Assembly (NCBI GenBank): GCA_900316955.1
Contig: ONEX01000006.1
Coordinates: 143,532-207,531, forward strand
DNA from: an uncultured Bacteroidales bacterium
GTDB lineage: Bacteria > Bacteroidota > Bacteroidia > Bacteroidales > UBA932
Direction of reading: 5' to 3'
Length of the DNA: 64,000 nt
Position numbers and translations under genes: made by a program. The first letter of the stretch is position 1; each line of letters begins with the position of its first letter. Below are positions 15,150 through 24,712 of this stretch, in pieces. The notes under the pieces were generated by a model. The model was not told the DNA's origin, did no database searches, and worked only from the letters and a program-made list of their open reading frames with translations.

Positions 15150-15231
15150 CCTGATTTTCGGCACTTTGAATAAATCTTTCGACCGCCTTAAGGTCCTCCA
15201 AAAGGTTCGAGATTTTACCTGTGTAGTCGAC
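15150..15231. repeat. Cassette boundary element K (type 1), right end of array
   Basis: GTTCGA (15205-15210), 17 nt, CGAC (15228-15231; T-to-G variant of CTAC), then TAAACAGG. Minus-strand reading LVDYTGKISNLLEDLKAVER. The GC content of the genome is restored to its right. Confidence 0.8.
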
Positions 15232-15238
15232 TAAACAG

Positions 15239-15262
15239 GCCAGCCTTTGGGCTGGCTTTTTC
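15239..15262 (+). terminator. Terminator right of boundary K
   Basis: GCCAGCC / GGCTGGC stem with TTT loop, followed by five T. Confidence 0.85.
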
Positions 15263-15331
15263 GTATCTGCCAAGCCCGGAGTTAGCATCCAGGGCCTTGG
15301 AGATATGGCGGAATGTAGCTATCTTCGTTCC

Positions 15332-15814
15332 ATGAAGAAACTCGTCATCCGAGAGATACGCCCCGAGGAGATTCCCCTGCTGAATGACTTCCTGTATGAG
15401 GCCATCTTCATTCCGGAAGGGGTGCCGGCGCCGCCCAGGTCCATCATCGAGAATGAGGACCTGCAGGTGTATGTCCGGGACTTCGGGACGAAGGCCGATG
15501 ACCGATGCCTGGTGGCTGAGGTCGACGGGAAGGTCGTCGGGGCCGTATGGACACGGGGCATGAATGATTATGGCCATATCGCCGACGGCATCCCGTCATT
15601 GGCCATCTCCCTCTATAAAGACTACCGCAGCCAAGGCATTGGAACGGAGTTGCTCCGGGAGATGCTTCGGCTGTTGCGGCGTGACGGATATCCGCAGGTT
15701 TCCCTGTCGGTCCAGAAAGCGAATTATGCCTTCCGAATGTATCAGAAGGCAGGATTCGAAGTGATGAAAGAAACCGAGGAGGAGTATTTGATGGTCTGTA
15801 CAATTCAGAATTAA
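15332..15814 (+). CDS. GNAT-family N-acetyltransferase
   Basis: A 160-residue acetyl-CoA-dependent N-acetyltransferase. The N-terminal strand VIREIRPEEIPLLNDFLYEA, the core strand ending in SLAISLYKDYRSQGIGTELL (Q/R-x-x-G-x-G/A acetyl-CoA loop at SQGIGTEL), and the C-terminal LSVQKANYAFRMYQKAGFEV are all diagnostic. The TATCTTCG element at 15320-15327 lies just before ATG 15332, which decides the start. Substrate unknown. It is either the last cassette of the array or the first chromosomal gene after it; its GC content and single-gene size are compatible with both. Confidence 0.85.
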   Translation: MKKLVIREIRPEEIPLLNDFLYEAIFIPEGVPAPPRSIIENEDLQVYVRDFGTKADDRCLVAEVDGKVVGAVWTRGMNDYGHIADGIPSLAISLYKDYRSQGIGTELLREMLRLLRRDGYPQVSLSVQKANYAFRMYQKAGFEVMKETEEEYLMVCTIQN

Positions 15815-15822
15815 AAACAACT

Positions 15823-16497
15823 ATGGACAAGGATAAACTCTTCCTGCAAGCCCTCGGCAAGTTCCTGCTCGGGGTTGTCGTCATCGGCCTGCTGCTCTTC
15901 CTGCCGGCGGGGTCGCTTCGGTATTGGCAAGGTTGGCTGTTGATGGGCATTCTGTTTGTGCCGATGTTCTGCGCCGGCCTCGTCATGATGGCGAAGAATC
16001 CGGAACTGCTTCGCAAGCGGCTGAATGCCAAAGAAGGAGAGAAGGAGCAGCGGACGGTCGTGAAACTCAGCGGTATCCTGTTTGTCGCCGCGTTCGTTGT
16101 GGCGGGCCTCAACTGGCGCTTTGGCTGGTGCGTGCTGCCGGACTGGGCCGTTTGGGTATCGGCAGGACTGTTCCTGGTCTGCTACCTGCTCTACGCGGAG
16201 GTTCTGCGGGAGAACACCTACCTGTCCCGGACCATCGAGGTGCAGGAGAATCAGAAGGTCATCGACACGGGACTTTACGGAGTCGTCCGGCATCCGATGT
16301 ACATGGCCACGACCGTCCTGTTCCTGGCCATGCCGCTGGTGCTGGCCTCTCCCCTCTCATTCCTCATCATGTTGCTCTACATTCCGCTGATCGCCAAACG
16401 GATCAAGAATGAAGAGATGGTCCTGGAAGAAGGGCTGAAGGGTTACAAGGAGTACAAGCGGAAGGTGAGATACAAAGTGATCCCTTACGTGTGGTAA
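15823..16497 (+). CDS. Isoprenylcysteine carboxyl methyltransferase (ICMT)-like membrane protein
   Basis: A 224-residue inner-membrane protein with about five hydrophobic segments. The motif TGLYGVVRHPMYMATTVLFL at about residues 150-170 is the methyltransferase signature of the ICMT/PEMT-like family (SAM binding around RHPxY), and the C-terminal EEMVLEEGLKGYKEYKRKV is the typical ending. It probably methylates a small or lipid substrate at the membrane. It starts 8 nt after the GNAT stop codon, so the two genes are likely co-transcribed. Confidence 0.8.
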   Translation: MDKDKLFLQALGKFLLGVVVIGLLLFLPAGSLRYWQGWLLMGILFVPMFCAGLVMMAKNPELLRKRLNAKEGEKEQRTVVKLSGILFVAAFVVAGLNWRFGWCVLPDWAVWVSAGLFLVCYLLYAEVLRENTYLSRTIEVQENQKVIDTGLYGVVRHPMYMATTVLFLAMPLVLASPLSFLIMLLYIPLIAKRIKNEEMVLEEGLKGYKEYKRKVRYKVIPYVW

Positions 16498-16527
16498 ATC
16501 CCCCTATAAACGGGCAAGCCGTGAGAT

Positions 16528-16956
16528 CTACAGCAGCCGGGAGAGGTCTTTCTCCTCGATGACGCTGAGGCCGTTGGAGGCGATGACCTCCGCGGCCTTT
16601 TCGGCATTGTCCGTGCGGAAGATGAGGACGCCCTTTCCGTTCAGCAGGAAGGAGTACAGGTAGGAGATGCTGATTCCTTCGCTGGCGAAGATCTCGATGG
16701 CGTCGGCGGCCTTGCCGGGACGGTCGTCGAGCTCGACGGCGAACACTTCGCAGAGCGACACGGCGACACCGGCTTCCTTGAGGACGCGGCAAGCCTTCTC
16801 AGGCTCGGAGCAGATGATGCGGAAGATGCCGAAGTCGGCGGTGTCGGCGATGGTGGAGGCGATCAGCTGGATATTCTCCTGCTTGAGCAGCTGGAGCACC
16901 CGGACGAGGGCGCCGGACTTGTTCTCGATGAAGACGGATAGTTGATGGACGGTCAT
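16528..16956 (-). CDS. Tandem ACT-domain protein, partner of PaaK
   Basis: A 142-residue cytosolic protein made of two ACT domains: MTVHQLSVFIENKSGALVRV (about residues 3-70) and VFAVELDDRPGKAADAIEIF (about 71-135). ACT domains bind amino acids or related ligands. Genes of this kind commonly follow phenylacetate-CoA ligase genes in Bacteroidales, as here with 15 nt between them, suggesting a ligand-sensing partner for the ligase. No catalytic residues. Confidence 0.85.
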   Translation of the reverse strand: MTVHQLSVFIENKSGALVRVLQLLKQENIQLIASTIADTADFGIFRIICSEPEKACRVLKEAGVAVSLCEVFAVELDDRPGKAADAIEIFASEGISISYLYSFLLNGKGVLIFRTDNAEKAAEVIASNGLSVIEEKDLSRLL

Positions 16957-16971
16957 GGTTATGCGGCTGTT

Positions 16972-18279
16972 TTAGTATTTCTTTCTGGTGTCGACGACCC
17001 GGACGGCCTTGCCCTCGCTCTTGGGAAGGGTGTTCTTGGGTACGAGGCGGACCCGGGGCGTAATGAGAATCTCGTCGCGGAGCTGGCGGGTGATCTCCCG
17101 GGTGAGCGCCTGGAGCTTGCTGTAGTCGTCAATGAAGAGGTCTTTCATCTCCACGTCGACGGTCATGGCGTCGTTGTCGTCCACGGTCTCGAGCGTGATG
17201 AGGTAGTCGGAGGCGAGCTCCTGGAACTGCATCAGGATGGTCTCGATCTGGATCGGGAAGATGTTGACGCCCTTGAGGATGATCATGTCGTCGCTGCGGC
17301 CCTTCATGCGGTCGAGGCGGAGGTGATGGCGCCCGCAGGCGCACTCGCCCGGCAGGATGCGGGTGAGGTCGCGCGTCCGGTAGCGGAGCAGCGGCATCGC
17401 CTCGCGCTTGAGGGTCGTGAGTACGAGTTCGCCCACCTCGCCGTCCGGCACGGGCTCGAGGGTGTCGGGATCGACGATCTCGACGATGTAGTAGTCCTCC
17501 CAGATGTGCATGCCGTTCTGCTCGGGGCACTCGAAGGCGACGCCGGGGCCACACATCTCCGACATGCCGAAGGAGTTGTAGGCCTTGACGCCGAGCATGT
17601 TCTCGATGCGCTTGCGCGTGTCCTCGGAGTGCGGCTCAGCGCCGATCACGAGGGTGCGGAGCTTGGTGTCCTTGCGCGGGTCGATGCCCTTCTCGCACAT
17701 CACCTCATACAGACGTGCGGCATAGGAAGGGATGGCGTGCACGACGGTGGTGCCGAAGTCCGTGAAGAACTTGAGCTGGCGCAGGGTGTTGCCGGCGGCG
17801 GCGGGGACGGTGAGCATGCCGACCTTCTCGGCGCCGTACTGGAAGCCGAGGCCGCCGGTGAACATCCCGTAGCCGGAGGTGTTCTGGAACACGTCCTCCG
17901 GACGGCAGCCCACCATCCACAGGCAGCGGGCGACAGCGTTGGCCCATTCTTCCAGGTCCTTCTGCGTATGCAGGATGACGGTGGGATTTCCGGTGGTACC
18001 GCTGGAGGAATGCAGGCGGACGCACTGGTCAAGCGGAACCGCGGCCATGCCGAAAGGATAGGTTTCGCGGAGGTCCTGTTTGGTGGTGAACGGAATCTTC
18101 TTGAGGTCATCGAGCGTCCGGATATCCGCAGGGGTCAGTCCGGCCTGGCGGAAACGCTCCCGGTAGAAAGGCGAATCCATGCAGTGCTTGACCGTGGCTT
18201 TCAGCCGCTCCAGCTGGTAAGCCTCTATTTCTGAACGGGAGAACGCCTCCTCCGGATTGAAGAACTTCTGGTAAGACAT
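16972..18279 (-). CDS. paaK: Phenylacetate-CoA ligase
   Basis: A 435-residue AMP-forming ligase that activates aryl acetates (phenylacetate or indoleacetate types) with CoA and ATP. The adenylation motif HSSSGTTGNPTVI lies near residue 90, NSFGMSEMCGPG near 235 and YRTRDLTRI near 300; the C-terminal lid contains RVVDTRKKY. Length is normal for PaaK. With the ACT protein it forms a two-gene minus-strand operon. In anaerobic Bacteroidales such genes probably serve amino-acid-derived aryl acids in the reductive direction via pyruvate-type oxidoreductases; this is family knowledge and is not shown here. Confidence 0.93.
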   Translation of the reverse strand: MSYQKFFNPEEAFSRSEIEAYQLERLKATVKHCMDSPFYRERFRQAGLTPADIRTLDDLKKIPFTTKQDLRETYPFGMAAVPLDQCVRLHSSSGTTGNPTVILHTQKDLEEWANAVARCLWMVGCRPEDVFQNTSGYGMFTGGLGFQYGAEKVGMLTVPAAAGNTLRQLKFFTDFGTTVVHAIPSYAARLYEVMCEKGIDPRKDTKLRTLVIGAEPHSEDTRKRIENMLGVKAYNSFGMSEMCGPGVAFECPEQNGMHIWEDYYIVEIVDPDTLEPVPDGEVGELVLTTLKREAMPLLRYRTRDLTRILPGECACGRHHLRLDRMKGRSDDMIILKGVNIFPIQIETILMQFQELASDYLITLETVDDNDAMTVDVEMKDLFIDDYSKLQALTREITRQLRDEILITPRVRLVPKNTLPKSEGKAVRVVDTRKKY

Positions 18280-18366
18280 AACGAGGGTCTATGGTTTATA
18301 ATCGGTTGTCCCATTGGGCTTCGCAAAGATAATTAAAAAAGTTAAAAACAGCTTGACAAAAATGAT

Positions 18367-18374
18367 TACATTTG
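18367..18374 (+). promoter_or_regulatory. -7 promoter element of the GH54 gene
   Basis: TACATTTG (TAnnTTTG), with GCTTGACAAAA about 15 nt upstream as a possible second element. Confidence 0.6.
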
Positions 18375-18405
18375 TTCCCAGGTCCAGAACATTTTTCCTG
18401 AAACG

Positions 18406-20892
18406 ATGAAAAAGATCCTCTTCTCCACCGCTGCCTGCCTCGTGCTTCTCGGGGCGGTCCTCGCCTGCAGCCGCCTCGCCGGATTCCGGGAAGGCCCCTG
18501 TGACATCTACCGCAAAGGCGGTACGCCCTGCGTGACGGCCCACAGCACCACGCGTCTGCTCTATTCCAAGTACGGCGGCCCGCTGTATCAAGTGGTCCGC
18601 GAAAGCGACGGCGCGACGCTGGACATCTATGCCGGGAAGAACGGCATCGCCGACGCCGCGGCGCAGGATGCCTTCTGCAAAGGCACCGTGTGCTACATCT
18701 CGGTGATCTACGACCAGTCCGGGATGGGCAACGACCTGCTGCCGGCGCCTCCGGGAACGTTCCAGGGCCCGGACAAGGGCGGTTTCAACACCCGCTCCAT
18801 CGCCGACATGGCCCCCGCCCTCGTCGGCGGGCAGAAGGTCTATGGCGCCTATGTGATGCCCGGCATGGGCTACCGCTGCAACGACGCCCGCGGCCTGGCC
18901 GTGGACGACGAGCCGGAAGGGATGTACTATGTCATCGACGGAAACCATTACGACAGCGGCTGCTGCTTCGACTACGGCAATTCCTCCACCAACGGCCGCG
19001 CCGTGGGCACCGGCACGATGGAAACCACCTATTATGGCACTTCCACCGCCTGGGGCCGCGGCAACGGGGAGGGCCCCTGGATCATGTCCGACATGGAAGC
19101 CGGCCTGTTCTCGGGCTATGACCCCAAGCAGAACGACGTCCCGTCCATCACCGACTGGCGCTTCGTGTCCGTCTTCGTGAACGGCGGCGGCGGAAACCAA
19201 TGGGACCTCCGCGGCGCCGACGCCTCCTGCGACACCCTGACCGTCTTCTACAGCGGTCCTCGTCCCCACAGCAAGGAAGGGAAAGACACCTATTACCCGA
19301 TGCACAAGAAAGGCGGCATGCTGATGGGCAACGGCGGCGACAACGGAAACGGTTCCGCCGGCACGTTCTTCGAGGGCGTCATGACCGTCGGCTATCCCAC
19401 CGAGGAGGCCATCGCCGCCGTGCAGAAGAACATCGCCCGGGCCGGATACGGCGCCTATCCGCTGAGCCTTTCCCGCATCACCACCTTCACTCCCGGCGGG
19501 AGCGCCCAGGTGGGCGTTTTCTTCGAAAATACGCTGGGCAAGCCCGTCAAGGGCCTGTCGATCCAGGCTTCCCTCCCGAAAGGCTGGACCATCTCGGAAG
19601 GAGAATCCCTTCCCGCGTCGATCGCTCCCGGCGAGCGCGTGACGGCGATGTTCACCCTGACGGCGCCGGAAGGCCGTTCGGCCGGATGGGCCGGTTTCTC
19701 CGCGGCCTGGAAGGGCGGCGAGCTCGCCATCGGCAGCCGCATCCGCAGCGCCGAGGCCGTCAAGGTCAATGAACTCGCCCTGGCCGGCGAGGGCCTCGAC
19801 CCGTTCGTCGAACTGTACAACGCCGGTTCCGCGGAGGCCGACCTTTCCGGCCTCGAGCTCGTCGTGCGCCGCAGCGGCCAGGCTTCCGTCCGCGCCCTGA
19901 CGCTGCCGGAAGGCACCCGGCTCGCCGCCGGCGGCTTCCTGCTGCTGAAGCAGGCCCCGGAAGCCGTCCCCGCCCCGACGACGGTTTTCATCCCCGTCTC
20001 CACCGGGCCCATCCTCACCTTCCCGGCGGGGACGGACGTCCTCCCGGCCACATCCGTCGACGGCATCGCGGCCGGGCAGAAGCTCGGCATCGGCCTGGGC
20101 GGCAACTATGAACTCGTCACGGTGACCGAGGTGGGAACGCCCGCCACGCAAACCAACCTGGCCAAGCCGGCGAAGGCCGGCGACCATACGCTCTTCCTCG
20201 ACACGAGCGCGGACCTGGTTCCGGGTCAGGAACTTACCGTCGATACCGGCGACCGCAAGGAAACCGCCGTCGTCAAGCAAGTGCTGGTCTCGGCGCGGAA
20301 ACGCATCCGCCGGTTCGGCGAACCGATGCCGCCCACCCCGCCCGAACTGGGACAGGTTGAACTGACCGCCCCGCTGCAGAAAGATCATGCGGAAAGCGTG
20401 GACGTCTCCAGTACGGGAACGGGCGTCCGCTTCACCCCTGCCACCCGCTACGCCCACGAAAGCGGCGACGCGCTGCAGCCTTTCACCGACGAGCCGGAAG
20501 GGCTGTATGCTACTGGAAAGCCTGATATCGGCCTATCCTATCGGTATGCGCTCTCCCCTGCCGCCGGCTCCGTCGCCCTGGTCGATTCCGCCTCCGGCGT
20601 CGTCCTGGACGCCGTCGTATACGGTTCGCAGCAGAGCAACTCCAGCGCCAACGGGACGATCGCCAGCCCCGAGCTGGCCACGTTGGAGGGGGACCAGCAA
20701 GGCGGAGGCTGCATCGCGGTCGTGCCCCGGGCGCTGTCGCCCTTCCAGCTGGCCCGGATGCCCAAGGGCACCGTTCCGCCGCCGGTATGCATCATCCGCT
20801 GGCCCGACGGAACCGATGCCGATGCACTTTGCACCGACTTCCGCCAGACAACGGCTCCCACGCCGGGAGCGCCGAATCAGGATATCCGCTAG
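18406..20892 (+). CDS. GH54 alpha-L-arabinofuranosidase with NEW3-like and lamin-tail-like domains
   Basis: 828 residues with an N-terminal lipoprotein-type signal ([11 protein letters not shown]). The catalytic domain (about 27-345) begins [20 protein letters not shown], the GH54 start. [11 protein letters not shown] contains the expected nucleophile Glu (about residue 231) and [11 protein letters not shown] the expected acid/base Asp (about 311). Two domains follow: an NPCBM-associated NEW3-like beta domain (about 355-440) and a lamin-tail-like domain ([20 protein letters not shown], about 455-560). The usual CBM42 of fungal GH54 enzymes is not seen. It probably removes arabinose from arabinan or arabinoxylan at the cell surface. 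Confidence 0.88.
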   Translation: MKKILFSTAACLVLLGAVLACSRLAGFREGPCDIYRKGGTPCVTAHSTTRLLYSKYGGPLYQVVRESDGATLDIYAGKNGIADAAAQDAFCKGTVCYISVIYDQSGMGNDLLPAPPGTFQGPDKGGFNTRSIADMAPALVGGQKVYGAYVMPGMGYRCNDARGLAVDDEPEGMYYVIDGNHYDSGCCFDYGNSSTNGRAVGTGTMETTYYGTSTAWGRGNGEGPWIMSDMEAGLFSGYDPKQNDVPSITDWRFVSVFVNGGGGNQWDLRGADASCDTLTVFYSGPRPHSKEGKDTYYPMHKKGGMLMGNGGDNGNGSAGTFFEGVMTVGYPTEEAIAAVQKNIARAGYGAYPLSLSRITTFTPGGSAQVGVFFENTLGKPVKGLSIQASLPKGWTISEGESLPASIAPGERVTAMFTLTAPEGRSAGWAGFSAAWKGGELAIGSRIRSAEAVKVNELALAGEGLDPFVELYNAGSAEADLSGLELVVRRSGQASVRALTLPEGTRLAAGGFLLLKQAPEAVPAPTTVFIPVSTGPILTFPAGTDVLPATSVDGIAAGQKLGIGLGGNYELVTVTEVGTPATQTNLAKPAKAGDHTLFLDTSADLVPGQELTVDTGDRKETAVVKQVLVSARKRIRRFGEPMPPTPPELGQVELTAPLQKDHAESVDVSSTGTGVRFTPATRYAHESGDALQPFTDEPEGLYATGKPDIGLSYRYALSPAAGSVALVDSASGVVLDAVVYGSQQSNSSANGTIASPELATLEGDQQGGGCIAVVPRALSPFQLARMPKGTVPPPVCIIRWPDGTDADALCTDFRQTTAPTPGAPNQDIR

Positions 20893-21128
20893 AGGAGTTC
20901 TTCGATCTCGTCTTCCAGTTCGTCCGGGGTGACCACCGGCTCGAACCGGGCGACGACGCGGCCCTTGCGGTCCACGAGGAACTTCGTGAAGTTCCACTTG
21001 ATGTCCGGGTTGGACGCATACTCAGGATCGTTCCGGGAGAGCATCCCGTCCATGAACTTGCCCGTGTCGCTGTCCCCGAAGCAGGCGATGGCGCAGACAG
21101 CGGCCAGGAGGGTAAGTATCTTCTTCAT
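20889..21128 (-). pseudogene. Glutathione peroxidase remnant: signal peptide joined to C-terminal part
   Basis: 79 residues. [18 protein letters not shown] is a signal peptide. The rest, [20 protein letters not shown] and [20 protein letters not shown], is the C-terminal end of a Bacteroidetes glutathione peroxidase. The catalytic Cys region and the Gln- and Asn-containing middle are absent, so about 110 residues appear to have been deleted in frame. The stop codon overlaps the GH54 stop on the other strand. Either a dead remnant or a short exported peptide; peroxidase activity is not expected. Confidence 0.65.
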
Positions 21129-21200
21129 GGATGCGAAGTTACGCAGAATTCGCCGAGGATACAAAGATTTTCCGTATCTTTGGGAAAGAAAACCTGAGCT

Positions 21201-21770
21201 ATGACCCCACGGGAATTCCTGGACATCCTCCACGTCGCCGAGCGCCTGAAAGACACGCCCCGGCACTGCACCACCACCCAAAGGCGCACCGAGAGCGTCG
21301 CCGAGCACAGCTGGCGGATCTCGCTCATGGCCCTGCTGCTCCGAAACGAGTTCCCGGAGGCGGACATGGACAAGGTCGTGCGGATGTGCCTGATCCACGA
21401 CCTCGGCGAGTGCTTCACCGGCGACATCCCCACCTTCGTCAAGACGGACGCGGACCGCGACGTCGAGGATTCCCTGCTGGCCCGATGGGTACGCTCGCTC
21501 CCGCCGGAAGTGTCCGCGGAACTGGCGGCCCTGTTCCGGGAAATGGACGCCCAGGAAACCGTGGAAGCGAAGATCTACAAGTCCCTGGACAAGCTCGAGG
21601 CCCTCATCCAGCACAACGAATCGCCGCTGGACACCTGGTCTCAGAATGAATACGCCCTGAACCAGGTGTACGCCTTCGACACGGTGGCCTTCTCCGCCTG
21701 GCTCTCCGACTTGCGGAAAGAAATCCTCAACGACACGCTGGCCAAGATCGCCGGCGAAAAACCCGAATAA
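21201..21770 (+). CDS. HD-domain phosphohydrolase (YfbR/HDDC2-like)
   Basis: A 189-residue cytosolic metal-dependent phosphohydrolase. His36 in [11 protein letters not shown], the His-Asp pair in [13 protein letters not shown] (about residue 72) and a later Asp in [12 protein letters not shown] form the HD metal site. The family includes 5'-deoxynucleotidases such as YfbR and HDDC2, so nucleotide monophosphate cleavage is the best guess. TATCTTTG at 21175-21182 gives a promoter 19 nt upstream. The next gene starts 4 nt after its stop. Confidence 0.85.
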   Translation: MTPREFLDILHVAERLKDTPRHCTTTQRRTESVAEHSWRISLMALLLRNEFPEADMDKVVRMCLIHDLGECFTGDIPTFVKTDADRDVEDSLLARWVRSLPPEVSAELAALFREMDAQETVEAKIYKSLDKLEALIQHNESPLDTWSQNEYALNQVYAFDTVAFSAWLSDLRKEILNDTLAKIAGEKPE

Positions 21771-21774
21771 AGAT

Positions 21775-23280
21775 ATGAGACTATCTGCCCTGATCACCCC
21801 CCTGCTGGCGCTGGCCACCTGCCTGAGCGCGAACGCGCAGCGCTACTGCAACCCCCTTCCCATGCCCATCGGGCTGGGAGGCAACGCCTCCGGCGATGTC
21901 ACCGTCCTCGAAGAGGGCGGCAAGTACTACATGTGCTGCACCGGCGGCGGCATGTGGGTGTCCAACAACCTGCTGGACTGGGAGTTCCACGCCGTGGAGC
22001 ACATCCCCGTAGCGCCGGACCTCGTCAAGTACAAGGGAAAGTTCTACCTGACCGGCAACTCGGACCACGTCTTCGTGGCGGACCATCCGCTCGGCCCCTA
22101 TAAGGACCTCGGCCTGTTCAAGAACACCGGTCCGGTCGAGCAGGGCTGGAACGGCGGCTTCGACACCAAGATCTATGTCGATGACGACGGACAGCCGTAC
22201 CTGTTCTGGCCCGGCCGCGGCATCAGCGGCATCTACGGCGTCCGGCTGGACCCGAATGACCTCACCACCTTCGCCGGCGCCCCGGTCCATCTGTTCGGCT
22301 TCAATCCCATGCACGCCTGGGAGCGCTACGGCGAGATGAACGAGTATCCCGGCGTCGCCTGGATCGAGGGTCCCTGGATCATCAAGCGGAACGGCATCTA
22401 CTATCTCGAGTACTCCGCCTCCGGCACCCAGTGGAAAACCTATGCCGAGGGCTATTACACGGCCACTTCCCCGCTCGGGCCCTACTCCTATGCGCCCAAC
22501 AATCCCCTGCTCCGGAAGACGGAAGGCCTCGTGACCGGCACGGCCCACGGCTCCATCGTCAAGGTCAAGGACAAGGACGAATGGTGGCAGTTCTATACGA
22601 TCGTGCTGTCCAACCCGCCGGGAGGCCGGCGCATCGGCATGGACAAGGTCACTTTCGATGCGGACGGGCTGATGGCCTGCACGGTCACGGACACGCCGCA
22701 GGCGGCCCCCGGCGCAACGCTTCCGGCCGGCGTGCCCGCCTCCATCCCCGTCACCATCAACAAGATGAACGCGATGGACGCGCATTCCTCGTGCTCGTCC
22801 CAGCAGGACGGCTATCCGGCCGCGTTCGCCGTGGACAACTTCAGCGGGACGGTCTGGAGACCGGCCGCGGACGATCCGCAGCCGTCCCTGACCGTCGAGC
22901 TCTCCCCCGCCACGCGTTTCGATGTCGTCCAGCACTTCACCGTGGACGCCATGCGGATCCTGTTCAGCGGCGGCGGACGGCGGTTCGGCCCGCAGCGCGA
23001 ACTCCCCGTCTATCGGTATAAACTGGAGGTCTCGCAGGACGGGAACGAATTCAAGACCGTGCTGGACAAGACCGGGAACAACCAGGTCAAGGATACCGTC
23101 TATGACGAATTCGAGCCGGTGAACTGCCGTTTCGTCCGGCTCACCGTCACGGACTGGCCGAAGAGCAGCCCGCTGGGCATCATCGACTTCACCGTGTTCG
23201 GCTACCCCGACGGCTATGACCCGCCGGCAGTCGCCACCCCCGTCTTCTCCAACCTGCCGCTGGACGGAGAAGGTCGCTAA
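21775..23280 (+). CDS. GH43-type glycoside hydrolase with C-terminal discoidin-like domain
   Basis: 501 residues with a signal peptide ([17 protein letters not shown]). The five-bladed propeller domain (about 20-310) shows [15 protein letters not shown] at the start and [20 protein letters not shown] with a central Asp. [20 protein letters not shown] carries the expected general-acid Glu, and [11 protein letters not shown] follows. This fits GH43-like families acting on arabinose or xylose linkages. The C-terminal 170 residues ([13 protein letters not shown]...[10 protein letters not shown]) form an F5/8 type C (discoidin) carbohydrate-binding domain. It probably works with the neighbouring GH54 and GH29 enzymes on one glycan. 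Confidence 0.85.
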   Translation: MRLSALITPLLALATCLSANAQRYCNPLPMPIGLGGNASGDVTVLEEGGKYYMCCTGGGMWVSNNLLDWEFHAVEHIPVAPDLVKYKGKFYLTGNSDHVFVADHPLGPYKDLGLFKNTGPVEQGWNGGFDTKIYVDDDGQPYLFWPGRGISGIYGVRLDPNDLTTFAGAPVHLFGFNPMHAWERYGEMNEYPGVAWIEGPWIIKRNGIYYLEYSASGTQWKTYAEGYYTATSPLGPYSYAPNNPLLRKTEGLVTGTAHGSIVKVKDKDEWWQFYTIVLSNPPGGRRIGMDKVTFDADGLMACTVTDTPQAAPGATLPAGVPASIPVTINKMNAMDAHSSCSSQQDGYPAAFAVDNFSGTVWRPAADDPQPSLTVELSPATRFDVVQHFTVDAMRILFSGGGRRFGPQRELPVYRYKLEVSQDGNEFKTVLDKTGNNQVKDTVYDEFEPVNCRFVRLTVTDWPKSSPLGIIDFTVFGYPDGYDPPAVATPVFSNLPLDGEGR

Positions 23281-23294
23281 TCGACCGTAGTGTC

Positions 23295-24632
23295 ATGCAT
23301 AGACGTCATTATTCCATAGCGTTCGCCGTCTCGCTGACGCTTCTCTCGGGCAACGCCCGCGCCCAGGCCCCGTACGTCCCCTCCGAGGGAAACCTGCAGT
23401 CCCGGAAGGAGTTCTCCGAGCACCGGCTGGGCATTTTCCTGCACTGGGGCATCTACAGCACCTACGCCCAGGGCGAATGGTATCTCTCCACCGGCCATCT
23501 GGATCCGGTGACCTACAGCGAGGCGGCGGCGGGATTCTATCCCGCCCGCTTCGACGCCGAGCAGTGGGCCCGGGCCTTCAAGGAGGCCGGCGCCGGCTAC
23601 GTCACGCTGACCTCCCGCCACCATGACGGCTTCTCGATGTTCAAGACGGCGCAAACCCCGTTCAACATCGTGGACGCCACGCCCTTCGGCCGGGACGTCC
23701 TGGGAGAACTCACGAAAGCGGTGAAGGACCAGGGAATGCGGATGCATTACTACTATTCCCTCATCGACTGGATCCGCCCGGACTACCCCAAAGGCAATTC
23801 CGGCGTGGCGAAGGACCCGGCGAAGGCCGATTATGACGCCTACTTCGAGTTCGAGAAGCGGCAGATCCGCGAGCTCCTGGAGCAGTATCACCCGAAGGCC
23901 CTGTGGTTCGACGGCCAATGGGACCAGGGCGGCCGGCCTTTCGACTGGCGGATGCGCGAGCTCTACGACTTCATCCACGGCATCGACCCGGACTGCATGA
24001 TCGGCAACAACCACCATTCCGCGGCCGTCGGTGGCGAGGATTTCCAGCTCTTCGAGAAAGACCTTCCCGGCGAGAACAAAGCAGGATTCAGCGGCGGCGC
24101 CACCGTTTCGGAGAGCCTACCGCTGGAAGCGTGCGAAACGATGAACAACAACTGGGGCTACCACGTCGCCGACCTGAACTACAAGAGCGTCCGCACCCTG
24201 GTCCACCTGCTGGTCCGGGGCGCCTCGAAGGGCTCGAACCTGCTGCTGAACATCGGCCCGCAGGCAAACGGCGCCTTGCCGGAGCCGGCCTTGGAACGCC
24301 TCCGCGGACTGGGAGCATGGATGCGCGCCTACGCCTCCACCGTGGACGGCTGCGGCGTCTCGCCCGTCCCGCCGCAGAGCTGGGGCGTGAGCACCCGTCG
24401 GCCCGGAACCGTCTTCCTGCACATCCTGGAGCCCGCTTCCGTCCCCGTATCCGGGGACAAGGGCGTCCTCGTCATCCCCTTCCAGGGAAAGCCTTCGGCC
24501 GTCAAGACCTTCCCCGCCGGCGCGCCCCTCAAGTGGAAGGCCGACAAGGAAGGTTTCCTGACCATCTCGATTCCCGCGCCCGACGCTTCCGCGATCGACA
24601 CGGTCATCGAAATCGACGGCGCGTCCCTGTAA
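23295..24632 (+). CDS. GH29 alpha-L-fucosidase
   Basis: 445 residues with a signal peptide (LTLLSGNARAQ). HRLGIFLHWGIYSTYAQGEW near residue 40 and LTSRHHDGFSMFKT near 105 are GH29 hallmarks. KALWFDGQWDQ near residue 205 contains the catalytic nucleophile Asp. The C-terminal 110 residues form a small beta domain. It hydrolyses terminal alpha-L-fucose and is predicted to act in the periplasm or at the surface. It follows the GH43 gene by 14 nt and is likely in the same transcript. Confidence 0.92.
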   Translation: MHRRHYSIAFAVSLTLLSGNARAQAPYVPSEGNLQSRKEFSEHRLGIFLHWGIYSTYAQGEWYLSTGHLDPVTYSEAAAGFYPARFDAEQWARAFKEAGAGYVTLTSRHHDGFSMFKTAQTPFNIVDATPFGRDVLGELTKAVKDQGMRMHYYYSLIDWIRPDYPKGNSGVAKDPAKADYDAYFEFEKRQIRELLEQYHPKALWFDGQWDQGGRPFDWRMRELYDFIHGIDPDCMIGNNHHSAAVGGEDFQLFEKDLPGENKAGFSGGATVSESLPLEACETMNNNWGYHVADLNYKSVRTLVHLLVRGASKGSNLLLNIGPQANGALPEPALERLRGLGAWMRAYASTVDGCGVSPVPPQSWGVSTRRPGTVFLHILEPASVPVSGDKGVLVIPFQGKPSAVKTFPAGAPLKWKADKEGFLTISIPAPDASAIDTVIEIDGASL

Positions 24633-24712
24633 TCCAAATTTGAACGAATCCGAAGGATTTCTGGTAGGCATTGTTTTTGGGAATGCCTATCTTTATCAAA
24701 AATAAACAAGCG

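Noticed and set aside
2250-15231. CRISPR array
   Set aside because: The repeated elements are 55-90 bp, diverged, and separated by 0.1-3.2 kb of genes. No short unique spacers and no cas genes.
15079-15288. Stand-alone genes made from minus-strand frames through boundary elements (also 9969-10319, 11748-11942, 7867-8073, 3147-3434)
   Set aside because: The open frames include terminator hairpins of different lengths that shift the reading frame between copies, and some boundaries have a stop immediately upstream. Reported as a pattern, not as genes.
18289-20457. Very long minus-strand frames opposite GC-rich genes (also 59184-62375, 47117-51838, 51876-53678, 54856-56460)
   Set aside because: They mirror well-identified plus-strand genes with conserved domains, and their composition (Gly, Ala, His, Arg and Val rich) is typical of antisense frames in high-GC DNA.
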